A stretch of 64,000 bases of DNA from Mytilus galloprovincialis (Eukaryota > Mollusca > Bivalvia > Mytilida > Mytilidae): contig NC_134844.1 of assembly GCF_965363235.1 (NCBI RefSeq), positions 20,876,646 through 20,940,645 of the forward strand, written 5' to 3'. The position numbers and the translations under genes are program-made. This document shows positions 21,988-33,525 of the stretch, in pieces. The notes below the pieces were generated by a model that saw nothing but the letters and a program-made list of their open reading frames with translations, ran no database searches and was not told where the DNA came from. Every line of letters begins with the position of its first letter. Position 1 is the first letter of the stretch.

Positions 21988-23969
21988 AGTACAAGGTTTC
22001 ACCATATTTCATATTGATATATATGTAATAAAGACTTATCTTTAATTCTACTACAATTGTTTAACTTTTTGAGAGTGTGTTGAACAGATAATAATAAAAT
22101 ATTATATTTTCAGATTGTTTCTTTCCAAAACGTGAAACTGTATGAAAAACCCGTATCTAACCAAAAGCAATTAAAGTCAGTGATCATATTAAAAAATTCT
22201 ATGTTCATTCAACAACATATCTTATTGATAGAGTAAATTAAAGCCTCGGGTTTTTTTTCATTCTTATTCTTAAATTTGAAATACACTGAAGTACAGATTC
22301 AATTAAAAAAAAAAACAAAAAAAAACAGTAGCTAGTACTGTTAGTTTAATAACACACATTCCAACTTAATATATGTGTATATTCTCGATACATATTTGTT
22401 GTCTGTTTTTTCTCGTAAACCTTGTTCCAATCTGGGTTTTTTTGTGGGGGATTTTTTTTTTCTTTGGTTAGAAAGGACAAAAGAAACAAAACCAAAAGTG
22501 TCTCTAAAACATAGCCCTATTTGTTACCTTTTATTACACTTATTTTCACCACGGTATTTCATATTTACAATTGTGTGTTATGTTTATGTGTATGTATATA
22601 TTATGTTTATTAGGTGCATTTAAATATTGAACAATTTTGTTTATTGTATTGCATGCGTTAATCTGACAAAGACCTACTGTGATTCTTTTTAATTTTTATT
22701 ATAGCCCATTTCATTAAAAAAAAAAAAAATACAGCGTTCGTTTAAGAACCACATCGATTGAACATTTTCGTCTGCCGTACATTTTATGTTTATCTATGAG
22801 TACATACTCTAACCAGTCTGCTGACCACAGGTGTCAACAATAGATAATTGTGGTTAAGCTCGAGTAATTTCCCATTTTGAAACCGTTATACATTGCCTTG
22901 AGTTTCACGAATTACATGTAGTTCACTCACAAACAAAATCGAACTCCATACAGTTGACCTCTTTAAGCTAACATAATACCCTGATATAAAAATAATAATT
23001 ATTTGATAAGAATAAGTATAAATTTGTTACATTGCTTGAGAATATTTAAAAAAAACCCAAAAAAACCCTAAGAACTTTTAAGTCAAATATGTCGAGAAAT
23101 GGGGTAAGTCTTTCAAGCATTAAAATTCATTGTTCTATTGTTAGATAAGCCTTTTGAAACAACTATAAATTGAACGGGATTTTTGCTTGTCTGTAAATTG
23201 TATGTTGATGTTCTAACCTATTGTGTATTATATCATAATTTGTTATCTTATGTTTATAGGCTGTCTATATTAAGTTTTTATTCTCTTAAGATAATAGCAT
23301 TTCTTGAAATTTGTGATAATAGTCATAACACAAATAATAATAATAACAATTTTTTTTTGTTTAACCAGGATAAAAAAAAAACAAAAAACTTAAAGCTACA
23401 AACCTACTTACAGCCATGTTTATTGGTCACTGGCTAATAGTTGACTCATTGGCAATCATACTTTAGTTTCTTACGTAACTATCAAACAGTTCCATTTACT
23501 TTTTTCTTTATTTATTTATTTGCAAATTGGTTTATTTTCTAAATATAATACATAACTTATTCAATATTACAATATCCCATTTTCATTCTCCTTTTTTTAT
23601 TTCCATATTTGCGAGGCTTATTTTTCGGCCTTTTACATTTTCCAAAATTTCTTGTTCTTACTGTTTTGTATTTTTCTGTGATGATGAAGGTGATGATGGT
23701 GATGATGGTATGTGTGTCAGTTTTGTAATGTTCTCCTACAGCAGTCCTCTCCTTATTCCTGTAACAGTTTATTCATGTAATGGATAACTGCGTCCAGGGT
23801 TACAGGGCTGCTATAGATATATTTAATAACAGAAAAAAAAACAATGTGGACCTTCATCCAATTTACACATAGCTTCCTTTCTAGACATATTTATAATCAA
23901 CTTACGTTGCAGTCTCCTCATCTTCAATCTCTCTGTATTACAAACAATTAATCCAAGATCAAACATTTT
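21988..23969. other. Gap between LINE ORF1 and ORF2
   Basis: About 2 kb with no recognisable coding sequence. It holds several poly-A and poly-T runs, a GAT-rich patch near 23680-23710 and a fragment of an R1 repeat tail near 23440-23465. It is probably element spacer plus later insertions. Confidence 0.5.
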
Positions 23970-23975
23970 TTTCTG

Positions 23976-24563
23976 TTGTACGTACTTCATTTTCTCCTTA
24001 TTATCGGAAATATTGAAACAAAACCGGGCCCAAGTTTTCGTAATGAATCGAACGCACCGTCGGTGAATGAAACACAACCACAAGAAAATTTTATATCCAT
24101 TTGTAGTCTCAACATAAGATCCATGAGAAATAAACTAAAATTTCTAAATAATTTTTGTGATGAATTTGATATTATTACGTTATCGGAAATACACTTAGAT
24201 CCCAACATTGCTGATGACGATATAAAACTTGATTCCTTCTTTTCAAATATAGTCCGAAAAGATAGAAATGGCTTTGGTGGTGGTTTACTCATTTGTGTCA
24301 AAGATGGTATCGGACTCAACCTAATAAATGCACTCGAAACGAAAGAAGATGAATACTTTTTTGTCAATATCCATGTTAAAGGTCAGCTTCTTATTGTGTC
24401 ACACTTATCGATCGCCTAATTCAGATAATAACTACTTGACACGATTAAATCATGCAATTGGGATGGGTTTGCAGGTCAATGAGAGGATGATAATAACGGG
24501 CGATTTGAACTCTGACTTACTTACTACGCATAATAACAAACTGATTGATACATTAAATTTGTA
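23976..24563 (+). pseudogene. LINE ORF2, endonuclease N-terminal part
   Basis: Starts in the run LLIIGNIETKPGPSF, a conserved ORF2 opening, then CSLNIRSMRNKLKFL and FDIITLSEIHLDP (metal-binding Glu of the AP endonuclease fold). A frameshift occurs near 24.4 kb, and the next frame carries YRSPNSDNN and ITGDLNSDLL (the catalytic GDxN motif). It is cut after DTLNLY by inserted repeats. The role would be target-site nicking for retrotransposition. It is inactive as it stands. Confidence 0.8.
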
Positions 24564-24753
24564 TTAGATAAAATACAAAGGTAACAAAGAAATAGGCCGG
24601 TAACAACCGTTGCCGGATAGTTTTTCTGCACGAGTAGTCAGGTCAAGGTCCGAGGCGATAGCCGAGGACCTTGACCTGACTACAAGTGTAGAAAAACTAT
24701 TCGGCTGGTTGTAACCGGCCTGTTTCTTTTGTTACTTTTGTTTTTTATCTGAC
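24564..24753. mobile_element. Foldback element with 5-bp target duplication
   Basis: A 190-base near-perfect hairpin: arms with AGGCCGGTAACAACC and TAGTCAGGTCAAGGTCC face their complements around a short loop. TTGTA flanks both sides (24559-24563 and 24754-24758). It interrupts the LINE endonuclease frame. Confidence 0.8.
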
Positions 24754-25206
24754 TTGTACGACGTTTCAAGTAATAATACTTTAAGCAAGACTAAACATTT
24801 GAGAAACTTGGATAGCCATAAAGCAGTAAATGTAAGTTATAGTATAAACACATTTTTTTTCTTCATTTCCCTTCAACCAAGATTTTTTCTCAAAAAAAAT
24901 CAGGAATCTAAAAATTTAATAAAAAAAAAGAACCATTTCAAGTAAAAGATAAATGTTGTAGTACACATTTAAGTCTTTTTAAAATGCAACTTCGTAAAAA
25001 AGTAATATATTAAGGAATATTTTAGTGGTAAGTAAGATAACGTTTGATTTTTATGAATACAACGGAAAGCGGGGAGGCGGAGGGGGGATGCTAATTCATA
25101 TTAAAATACACAGGCTGTGATCTTTATTTTTGATGAAAAATTCAGGATGAGCCATTCAATCCCCTCATTCCCCCTTAAAAAAAATCGTAAAAATCGCGCG
25201 TTTGTT

Positions 25207-25357
25207 GCCAAATACATGAATTTAACATGCAGTGGCGGGGGTCCCGGGGGTTGGAACAACCCTTTTTTTTGAAGATCAATGCATTTAAATGAGGACATAA
25301 AGTTGGACCCCCCCCCCCTGTTTTGTTCTGGATTTAGACATGGATCCGCCACTGATA
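25207..25357 (-). mobile_element. GGCGGATCCAG-ended miniature repeat, reverse copy
   Basis: Ends with ATGGATCCGCCACTG on the plus strand and begins near CAGTGGCGGGGGTCC. The interior includes GGTTGGAACAACC and a poly-C run. The other members are at 25941-26079, 15461-15996 and 55862-56012. Confidence 0.65.
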
Positions 25358-25940
25358 TAAATTCGATAACAATATAAAGTTATCAAAAGAATGAATTTCC
25401 TACTTCATTAGTGAATGAAATATTTATGAAAAAAATGGATTTTGTCTTAATATTATATATATTCAGGAATATACTTTGATTTTTTTTTTAAATTCATGCT
25501 CGTCTCTAGATCTACAAGTGTTGATCGGGATTAAACACGTGTTACTATATGATCCAATCGCAGCTTACCGCCCAAAATTGATGACATAAGTTGAATGATT
25601 TTCTTCTAGATTTGCTTCTTATTTGGACGTGTATTACATGAACACTTTTTGTTTATAGGATCAATCGTGCATTGGTGAGTTGATAGGGATTTTATCTTTT
25701 GATATTAGATTTGATTTTTATTTACTTATTTCCTGTCTTATTTTTATTGAAATGTTCACGTCAGTATCATCCTTTCTTTACTTTCAGCATTGTCCAAAAT
25801 ACAATTCATGTCCATATATAAAAGAAAACATTTATTGACCGAATATTTTGCTTCATAAAGGGGGCGGTATGTTCTTTTTTTAGTATATTAACTATTTACT
25901 TTTCAACGCCATCACCAAAATGTTTTTGTATAAATTAGCA

Positions 25941-26079
25941 CCAGGGGCGGATCCAGTCATTTTAAAAAGGGAGGTTCCAACTATATATCCCCATTCAAAT
26001 GCATTGATCGGCCAACAAAAAAGTTGGGTTCCAACCCCCCCCCCCCCCGGACCCCCCCCCCCCTGGATCCGCTAATGAG
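25941..26079 (+). mobile_element. GGCGGATCCAG-ended miniature repeat, forward copy
   Basis: Starts CCAGGGGCGGATCCAGTC and ends CCTGGATCCGCTAATG, with GTTCCAACCCCC before a poly-C run. It is a mirror-orientation relative of the copy at 25207-25357, about 0.6 kb away. Confidence 0.65.
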
Positions 26080-26397
26080 CACTATTAACGGTATTTGAAA
26101 AATCAGGAATCATTCAAAACATTAATTTGTCATCTGCTTGACCATAATAATTTTTTTCTCATAAAATTTGGGATCAAAATATCTATTTTAGGAGAAAACC
26201 ATACCCCCCACTATTGAAGTTAAAGAAGGTACTGATGTGAATAGTATTTAACTGGAAATGTTTGAAAAAAGATATTAATGCTAACGTAAATATTTTGTTC
26301 AATAAAAAGACAGGAAATAAGTCGGTGAACCAAAAAGTTCAAATCTAATTGAAAGTTAAAGTGCCCATGAACTCACTGATCATGCACGAGTGATTCT

Positions 26398-26465
26398 ATT
26401 CATAAAAAGTGTCCGTGTAACAACTAAAAAGAGTCCGTGTATCGTCTAAAAAGAGTCCGTGTAAC
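26398..26465. repeat. Three-unit tandem repeat
   Basis: Three units of about 22 bases share AAAAAGAGTCCGTGTA (the first has AAAAAGTGTCCGTGTA). Confidence 0.8.
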
Positions 26466-26499
26466 ACCCGTTAATGTACTGTTTTTCTATAGCTCTGCG

Positions 26500-29194
26500 G
26501 GGGGCAAAGTCGTACAAGTTCAATTTAACCAATGTTATTGCATTACCTACTAGAGTAACGGACCATAGTAGCACTCTGCTAGATCCGATTATTATTAGTG
26601 ACTCTATGTCATGTTCCTTTTCAAATGTTCTAAAAACTCCATCTGCAATTGGTGATCATGATGCACCTATTGCATTTCTCGAATGTCAAATGTTCGACTT
26701 TAAATCTTTTAAAAGAGAAATATGGCTATACGATCGGGCTGATAAATCCAAATTTGCTGAGAAATTAGACGAAATAGACTGGAATACTATGCTTCCCGAA
26801 AGTAAAACCACTAATGAGATGTGTGAATGTTTTACAATAGACTTTTTTAAAAAAGCTAAAAAATGCATTCCTACTAAAACAGTAACTGTACGACATAATG
26901 ACAAACACTGGTTCAATAATGATATAAGACGTGAAGTTCTAATCCGAGACAGATTAAGAAAAAAGCGATTAAATATAATTGTGAAAATAATATTATGAAG
27001 TACCAAAAACAGAGAAATAAAGTAAATAATATGAAAAAAATTGCCAAAGAAAATTTTGAAGCAAATTTGGACTGTCTAATATCAAAACAACCCTCAAACT
27101 CAAAAACGTATTGGAAATTAATGAAAACGTTAATTAAATCCAAAAAAGTTACAGAAACCATACCCCCTCTCCAAAATATTATAAAGGATAATGAACTGAA
27201 TGATACTGTATATGAAGATGAGGAGAAATGTAATTTGTTAAACAAATATTTTAGTATGATTTCAAAACTAGATGAAGATCATGTTGATTTGCCCGAATTT
27301 GATACAAAAACTAATAGTAAGTTTTCAGATATCCAAGTAAATATCAAAGAAATAATAGATATTATTCAGATATTAGATCCAAACAAAGCATCTGGTCCTG
27401 ATGTGATCAGTCATAAGATGCTAAAGCTGTGTCCAGAAAATGTAGCAGTTCCGCTCCATATTATATTTAATAAATCCTTAAGAGAGGGGATATACCCAAA
27501 TAGCTGGAAGATAGCAAATCTGATACCCATTTTCAAAAAGGGAGATTCATCTTTGCCATCAAATTATAGACCGATATCCTTAATTAGTTGTGTAGGAAAA
27601 GTTATGGAAAGAGTTGTGTTTAAGCACTTAAACAATCATTTAAAAGCTAATACATTAATTTATGAGTATCAATTAGGATTTCTCCCTAAAATTTCAACTG
27701 TTCATCAACTCTTAGAAATATAAAATTGCATATTAAACTCCTTAGAAAAAAAAGATATAAACTGTTTTGTATTCTGTGACTTCTCTAAAGCTTTCGACAA
27801 AGTTTGGCATAAGGGTCTTATAGAAAATGAAAGCTTACGGTGTTGACGGAAACGTATTGAATTGGTTTCAAGATTATCTACACGACAGAAAAAAGAGAGT
27901 AGTATTAAATAACTCGTCTTCTTCCTTCTGTAATGTCTCAGCTGGTGTTCCCCAGGGATCAGTTCTGGGCCCCTTCTCTTTGTCTTATATATTAATGATA
28001 TTGCTGATAAGCTTACTTCACTGTGTCGGCTATCTGCTGACGACACATCATTCAATAATTCTGGTAACGACGGAGAACAGATTAAATCTGTTATCGATCG
28101 CGACTTTTAAAGAGCTGGATGTTTGGTCTTCTAAATGGCTTATGTCATTTAACCCAGATAAAACCGAAATTATGATTTATTTCAAATACGGAGACTCCAG
28201 ACCTTAGCTTTTCCTTAAATGGTAAAAATATACCTTTAAGTACATCTCATAAGCACCTGGGAGTTAATTTCAGTAGTGACGCAAAATGGAACAATCATAT
28301 TGAAAGTATAATTAGAAGTGTAAAGAAACACTTAAATGTTTTACGTAAACTTAAATATCGATTATCTCGAAATAATTTAGAAAAACTATGCTTAGTTTTT
28401 ATTCAACCCATTTTTAAATATGCCACGGAAGTGTGGGACAATTGTGGAATAGGCTACTCACATAAATTAGAAAATTTGCAATTACAGGCCGCAAGAATAG
28501 TAACAGGTCTACCAATATTTACAAAAACTGAAAATTTATATTCTGAGGTTGGCTGGGAATCTCTTTTTGAAAGTAGAAGGCGAAGAAAATTACAGATGTT
28601 TTATAACATGAACCAAAAGCATGCACCAGAATATCTATGTAATCTTGTACCTCCTTGTGTACAAAGTACAACCAACTACCCGTTGCGAAATGGTCATGAT
28701 ATTATTGTTCCATTTTGTAGACTTTCCCTAACTACTGAATCGTTTATTCCCTCTACTATACGTGAATGGAATAAACTTGATCCAAAAATTCGCAGTGTCG
28801 ACTCTATTTCTAAATTTAAGAAAGAATTAAAAAACGATAGTCTATTATGTAAAATTCAAACGTTTTATTTGTACGGCCTAAGAAAATTTAATATTATCTT
28901 AACACAATTGCGATGTTCCGCTTCATTCTTAAACAATGACCTATTTAGAGCTAATATTATAGATGATCCTTCTTACCATTGTGAGGATATCTACCATTAC
29001 TTCTTCGTTTGCCAAAATACACATGGTGTAGAAAAACCTTATTCCATAACCTTAACTGGCTATCTGAAAACTTTGTTTTAGATTCAAAACTATTAATTTG
29101 CGGACACTTGGAACTTTCGAACGAACAAAATATTCAAATTTTCAAACATGTTCAAAATTTCATAAAAAGGTCAAACAGATTTCCTATGCCTTGA
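26500..29194 (+). pseudogene. LINE ORF2, endonuclease end and reverse transcriptase, multiply frameshifted
   Basis: Begins at NLTNVIALPTRVTDHSSTLL, the endonuclease C-terminus with SAIGDHDAP-like TPSAIGDHDAP. A frameshift near 26.99 kb leads to RT blocks: LDPNKASGPDVIS, WKIANLIPIFKKGD, NYRPISLIS. An in-frame TAA at 27721 follows LLEI. FCDFSKAFDKVWH comes next, then a shift to AGVPQGSVLGP. A third frame carries the catalytic box as SADDTS in place of the usual YADD or FADD, followed by WLMSFNPDKTEI. The connector holds KHLGVNF. The C-terminal frame 28431-29081 and a final shift (LNWLSENFVLDSKL) complete the protein. At least five lesions make it non-functional. Confidence 0.85.
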
Positions 29195-29618
29195 TAGAGC
29201 GTTATTATTACTGACACTGAACGTCATCGTTGTCATCAATGCACAAGTCATTCTCACTGAATTATACGACTTTTCAAACTTTCTTTTTCTCTTTTTACTT
29301 TCTCTCCTCTTTGTTCACCTATGAAAGCTAGTATTATATTGTATAAACTGTTTGTTTTATATGCATGTCCATTATATTATACTATTATTGTAATTTTATA
29401 TTGTATTATGGAGAAGACTTCATAAGTATGATTTACTTGTGTCTAATCCATTTTGCTTTAATTCAGCAAATAAAATATGTTTAAACTAAACTAAACACGG
29501 CCTCGTATCTACAAAATGGAGATAAGTTGGGATCGACTAATATTCTAAGAGTAATATCAAGTCAATGTCAGGTAATCCCTTCCTATCGGACATGCAGAAT
29601 TTGCAAGAATCTTATATA

Positions 29619-29733
29619 CATTGAATGACTATCATACATGAATTCAGTGGGAATAAAACAACATACAAACCGTCGAAAATGCGTATAAGAGATTTCACTC
29701 CATGATAGTATTCATGTCATTTATTTTTAGACA
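29619..29733. repeat. Direct repeat flanking the non-LTR region, right
   Basis: The second instance of the sequence at 20533-20644, starting CATTGAATGACTATCATACA. It is closer than the left instance to the single instance in the right segmental copy (about 59246-59360). Confidence 0.85.
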
Positions 29734-30747
29734 AGCCTCTCATGCTTGTTTTTCGATTGAAATTCGTAACTTAAATCAGACTGTTAGGTTTTATTGTACA
29801 TGTACTATTTCAAGTTTTATTATCCAGGGTCTTTTATAGTTTATTATGTATTACGGTAAGTGTTTTTGCTCATTATTAAAGGTCGTAATGTGACTTGTAG
29901 ATTTATCCTTGCATCTTTTAGTGGATAGTTCGCCATGATACATCTCATTGTATCTCTAAACACAAATAAATCAAACATACCAATATTTATCGAATTAGAA
30001 TATGATACTTACCCTATAAATTCGAATTCCGAAGTGCTTTGAAAAACGAACGATTTTCTACCTCAGAAATATTTTTTACTTGCTGTATTTGGTAGAACCT
30101 TTCGGACATTTAGGCTCCTCAATGCTCTTTAACTTCATTCTGTTTTTTATGTTTTAACTTTTTTTAAGCTTAACTGAGAAGTTTATTGTAGATAAAACAA
30201 CCTGTCAAAATAATGAGCCTGGTGTCTTTGATAAGTTGTTTTTTTTTCACTGGTGAGTTAATTGTAGATTACCTTTATAAGGAATACTCAAACCCATCGT
30301 CATAAGGAACGCCCAAACCTACTGTCATCAGGAACGCTTGGATGCATATACATACTTAAATACTTCAGTATCTATACGATATTAATCGTATTAACATGTT
30401 AGTAGGATTTTATTAATTAAGTTACATTCTGTATACTGTTTTGAAATACAACTACCTTAAGAAACTGTTATCAAAATGGATTTAAAAAAATAAATTAAAT
30501 TAAATAAGTTCTCCGCAAGAGGATTATGGCTCACTTGAATACTTATAAAACAAGTCTTCATCTGAATGAAACAGCCTCTTCTTGCTAATGTCTAGTTTTA
30601 GTGAGGTTTTGAATACTAGTACCATTGAATGATAATTTTATGCATGCGTAGTTATGCACAAAAATTACTTATTGACTAACTGTTCTGATGAATACCACCA
30701 CTAACCAATATGGTCCTAAGTTAAAGCAAAAGTAGTGTAGCTATTCT
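29734..30747. other. 3' flank of gene C, non-coding
   Basis: Collinear with 59361-60297. It contains a decayed R1-like repeat (about 29800-29955). A possible minus-strand AATAAA lies at 30413-30408. No gene is seen. Confidence 0.55.
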
Positions 30748-32799
30748 TCACTTTTTATGACTTGCTGCAAAATAGGCATCTAAAATGTCAGCATACACAT
30801 TATTCATGTCTATTTCCTGTGATAAATCCGATTTTTCTATGAACGTTTTCATGAAATTAGTAGAGTTTCCAAACATTACGGTAACACCAACTGGTTTGTA
30901 TTCGGAGTAGATCTGTATTAAAGCTTTCATACCATTCATGTCAATATAGTTCATAGACGAACAGTCGATAATAATATTCGTAAGTGGCACAACGGGTTTT
31001 TCGTTTTCCTGATTTGTTTTTGACAGCGAAATTCTTTCATCACTGCTACCGCTATTTTCGCTCTGATCCGCATTAATTTCAACGTTTAAATCCGGTTGTT
31101 TTCGATAGGCTTTAGGGTTAAATGTTGCTTTGTACAATTCTTTTACAAATTTATCAGCTGTGGCAAAGTAAAGAGATGATTCCATTCGGAATATTGCAAT
31201 TTTCGGGTTACACAATGGAACGTCGTGAGTCTTTTGATCCAGAAAGCGACCCTCCTGTTTAACTTTTCTAATGGTATACGAAGATGACTTTTGACTTTGC
31301 ACTACAACTGTTAAAAGACAAAGTAGCACTCCTACATACAAAGCGTAAGGAAAATCAATAAAGACACCACTTATAACTGTACCCACAAAGATAACAAAAT
31401 CATAACGGTTTACTCGCCACAGCATCGGTAGGTCCTTGAACTGGTATAAGAGTTTTTTAATAGCTGCTATGATTATACTTGCAAGAACAGCTTTAGGTAA
31501 TGATTCAACATATTCTCCAATGAAAAGTATTACAAGCAATACAAAAACAGCTGAAACCATCCCACTTAATGTTGTCTTTGCTCCCATTGTACTCAAAACA
31601 ATTGTACGAGGTGGAGCAACGCAAGCTGGGAAGCAGGAGAAAAACGAACTACCTAGATTTGAAATGCCATATGCGACGAGTTCTTGATTATCGTCAACTG
31701 AATATCCGTGTTTCACCTCACAAAGTCGGGCCATCGAAATCGTTAGCACAAACACGATTATACCAATAACAGCACTTTTTCCTATTATATCTACAGATAC
31801 TCGGGGTAGCTTCGGAGTTGGCAGTCCAGCAGGTATTTTTCCTATTACACCTATACCGAAGTTGTCAAGTAATTGTGTATAGGAAGAAATAAATGTTGAT
31901 ACGACAACCAAAATTAAATCAATTGGTATTGGCATTTTCATTTTGTTTTTGTATCTCTCATTTATGACATCTTTCACCAATACGAGTATAATTAGGCATA
32001 TTATAGAGACTAGGAATGTAGCAACATGAATGTGTGGAAACGCTTTGAATATTTCAATACATACATATATAAGTTTTCCTGGTTTGTTAACAGGTTGCAC
32101 TGTTATGCCAAGAGCATTAGGGATTTGGCTGGAAATGATATGAATAGCACCGGTTGTGGTAAAAGCTGCTATGAAAGAAGATGACAAATAAGAAGTAATA
32201 AAACCCATTCGGCACAAACCCATGATGAACAGCAACAATCCAACAATAAATGACGAACCTGCTGCTACCGACGCCTTGTACTCTAAACCTGAATTTTCGA
32301 TGTCCGGTGAAATTGTTGTACAATGAGCATCCGTGGAACCGTTTAAGGCTGACTTAATACCTGTCAAACCATATTGTTCTAACTGCAATTCTACCATTTC
32401 TGCTGTCAAAATAGCAATCACAGCATTTGTTCCGAGCGATACGTGGTGAGACGTTCCGAAAAGAACATACAGAAGCACAGGGAAAAAAGACGTATACAAT
32501 CCATACGCCGGCGATAATGATGCTAATATGCCCAATGCAAGTCCCTGTGGTACATGAAGGCAAGCTACTGATAAGCCACTTATGATATCATCAAAGATGT
32601 ACACCCGGAATTTATACGTTCTTAAGACATTTATGAATGGAAATAGTGCTAGTAAATATGAATTTAAATTGGAAAATGTGCATTTCTCTTTTATATTCTC
32701 CGACAATGACTTAGACGAGTGCGGTGGTCTGCCATAATATTCATATAATTCGGACTGTGTTTTCAGAGATCTGGTAAGCAGTAAAACGTCAGAGGACAT
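30748..32799 (-). CDS. SLC26-family anion transporter C (683 aa)
   Basis: An intact single-exon SLC26/SulP transporter, clearly homologous to copies A and B along its whole length. It shows the TM1 turn VPQGLALG (Gln kept at the prestin Gln97 position), the signature AYGLYTSFFPVLLY, FGTSHHVSLGTN, NQELVAYGISNLGSSFF and ACVAPPRT in TM10, and a C-terminal STAS domain with IIIDCSSMNYIDMNGMKAL. The protein ends AASHKK. The start is the ATG at 32799, 43 bases after a TTTTTAG acceptor at 32843, so a non-coding first exon is expected. The matching donor lies at 33436-33431. Its broken near-duplicate is D at 60.3-61.2 kb. It is probably a plasma-membrane anion exchanger. The substrate cannot be read from sequence. 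Confidence 0.9.
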   Translation of the reverse strand: MSSDVLLLTRSLKTQSELYEYYGRPPHSSKSLSENIKEKCTFSNLNSYLLALFPFINVLRTYKFRVYIFDDIISGLSVACLHVPQGLALGILASLSPAYGLYTSFFPVLLYVLFGTSHHVSLGTNAVIAILTAEMVELQLEQYGLTGIKSALNGSTDAHCTTISPDIENSGLEYKASVAAGSSFIVGLLLFIMGLCRMGFITSYLSSSFIAAFTTTGAIHIISSQIPNALGITVQPVNKPGKLIYVCIEIFKAFPHIHVATFLVSIICLIILVLVKDVINERYKNKMKMPIPIDLILVVVSTFISSYTQLLDNFGIGVIGKIPAGLPTPKLPRVSVDIIGKSAVIGIIVFVLTISMARLCEVKHGYSVDDNQELVAYGISNLGSSFFSCFPACVAPPRTIVLSTMGAKTTLSGMVSAVFVLLVILFIGEYVESLPKAVLASIIIAAIKKLLYQFKDLPMLWRVNRYDFVIFVGTVISGVFIDFPYALYVGVLLCLLTVVVQSQKSSSYTIRKVKQEGRFLDQKTHDVPLCNPKIAIFRMESSLYFATADKFVKELYKATFNPKAYRKQPDLNVEINADQSENSGSSDERISLSKTNQENEKPVVPLTNIIIDCSSMNYIDMNGMKALIQIYSEYKPVGVTVMFGNSTNFMKTFIEKSDLSQEIDMNNVYADILDAYFAASHKK

Positions 32800-33430
32800 C
32801 TCTTACCGACGCCGGTAATAGAATTTTGGTTGAAATTATTACCTAAAAATATAGAAATAACAAAATAAACTTTTTAATCATAGCGAAAAAATAAAAAGGA
32901 TATATCGATCTTACGTCAAGCTCTAATTCTTTCAGAGGCTATAAATTGAAGTTGTAAATAATTTAAACAGTCTATCAAAGATCTTCAGCTTACATGAACT
33001 TTCTAATTTGACAAAATGAAATTATCTTTTCACCATCAAGAAACTTTACTAATTGGTTCAATTTATGTTCTGTTATCATCCAAAAACAAACATTGCACTG
33101 GTTTCACACTCGCACACAAACACACATAATTGTTGCGCTGTTTATCTCATTTGTACATCAACATACTATTTAGCTAGAATTTGACTTAAAACTGTTATTA
33201 CAATTATTAACAAAAAATGTGTTTCATTATTCTTACTTTATCCATGATCAAGTGAGTGGGTATGCATTGCAAGCTCCGTTTAAATAGATGTAACATTTGT
33301 AAGTGAACTTTCTAGTTTATATAGCTTATTTAATTGTGATATGTCTACATATCTGTGCTGTTTTTGGTAATAAATTGTGAAAAACAGGGAGGGCGACATA
33401 AAAATATTGATTACTTAAGGAAATTAAAGT

Positions 33431-33525
33431 ACTTACTTTTTTGCGTGTGGTTACATCTTAGTTTTCATTAGCTGTGTATACATGGTATATGCTGCAAAAT
33501 AAAAATAGTTACGTTTTATTATATA
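33431..33525 (-). promoter_or_regulatory. Candidate promoter and non-coding first exon of gene C
   Basis: The minus strand carries a TATA-like TATAATAAAACGTAAC (33523-33508), then CTAAGATGTAACCACACGC and a GTAAGTAC donor (33436-33431). The block is shared with 16998-17090 and 37334-37420. The intron to the acceptor at 32843 would be about 0.6 kb. Confidence 0.6.

Larger units (their letters stand above)
24759..26490. other. Repeat-filled interruption of the LINE endonuclease
   Basis: No gene is seen. It includes two GGCGGATCC-type miniature repeats (described separately), long poly-C runs near 25308-25318 and 26034-26062, and a short tandem repeat at 26398-26465. The endonuclease frame resumes at about 26500. 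Confidence 0.6.
20645..29500 (+). mobile_element. Decayed non-LTR (LINE) retrotransposon region with nested insertions
   Basis: A two-ORF retrotransposon on the plus strand. A coiled-coil ORF1 lies at 20.9-22.0 kb. ORF2 has an apurinic-endonuclease domain (from 24.0 kb) and a reverse transcriptase (27.0-29.2 kb). An A-rich 3' end with AATAAA and AAACTAAACTAAAC lies near 29470-29495. Several frameshifts, an in-frame stop and a block of about 1.75-1.9 kb of other repeats splitting the endonuclease show that it is dead. The IETKPGP start and the C-terminal HYFFVCQ region are typical of the Jockey/CR1-like groups. The exact clade was not determined. Confidence 0.85.
4200..31690. repeat. Segmental duplication, left copy (genes A and C)
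   Basis: From the TTAA at 4200 onward this sequence is collinear with 44370-61234, interrupted only by copy-specific insertions and deletions. Shared landmarks include the sequence after 8151, the 128-base unit near 10.1 kb, the SLC26 gene, the 33-bp minisatellite, the exon-like ORF at 19.6-19.8 kb and the 3' half of the second SLC26 gene. Homology with the right copy stops inside gene C, where copy D is broken. Confidence 0.85.

Noticed and set aside
26913-27245. 110-codon minus-strand frame (and others near 23987 and 27705)
   Set aside because: Antisense of the LINE ORF2, with no independent support.
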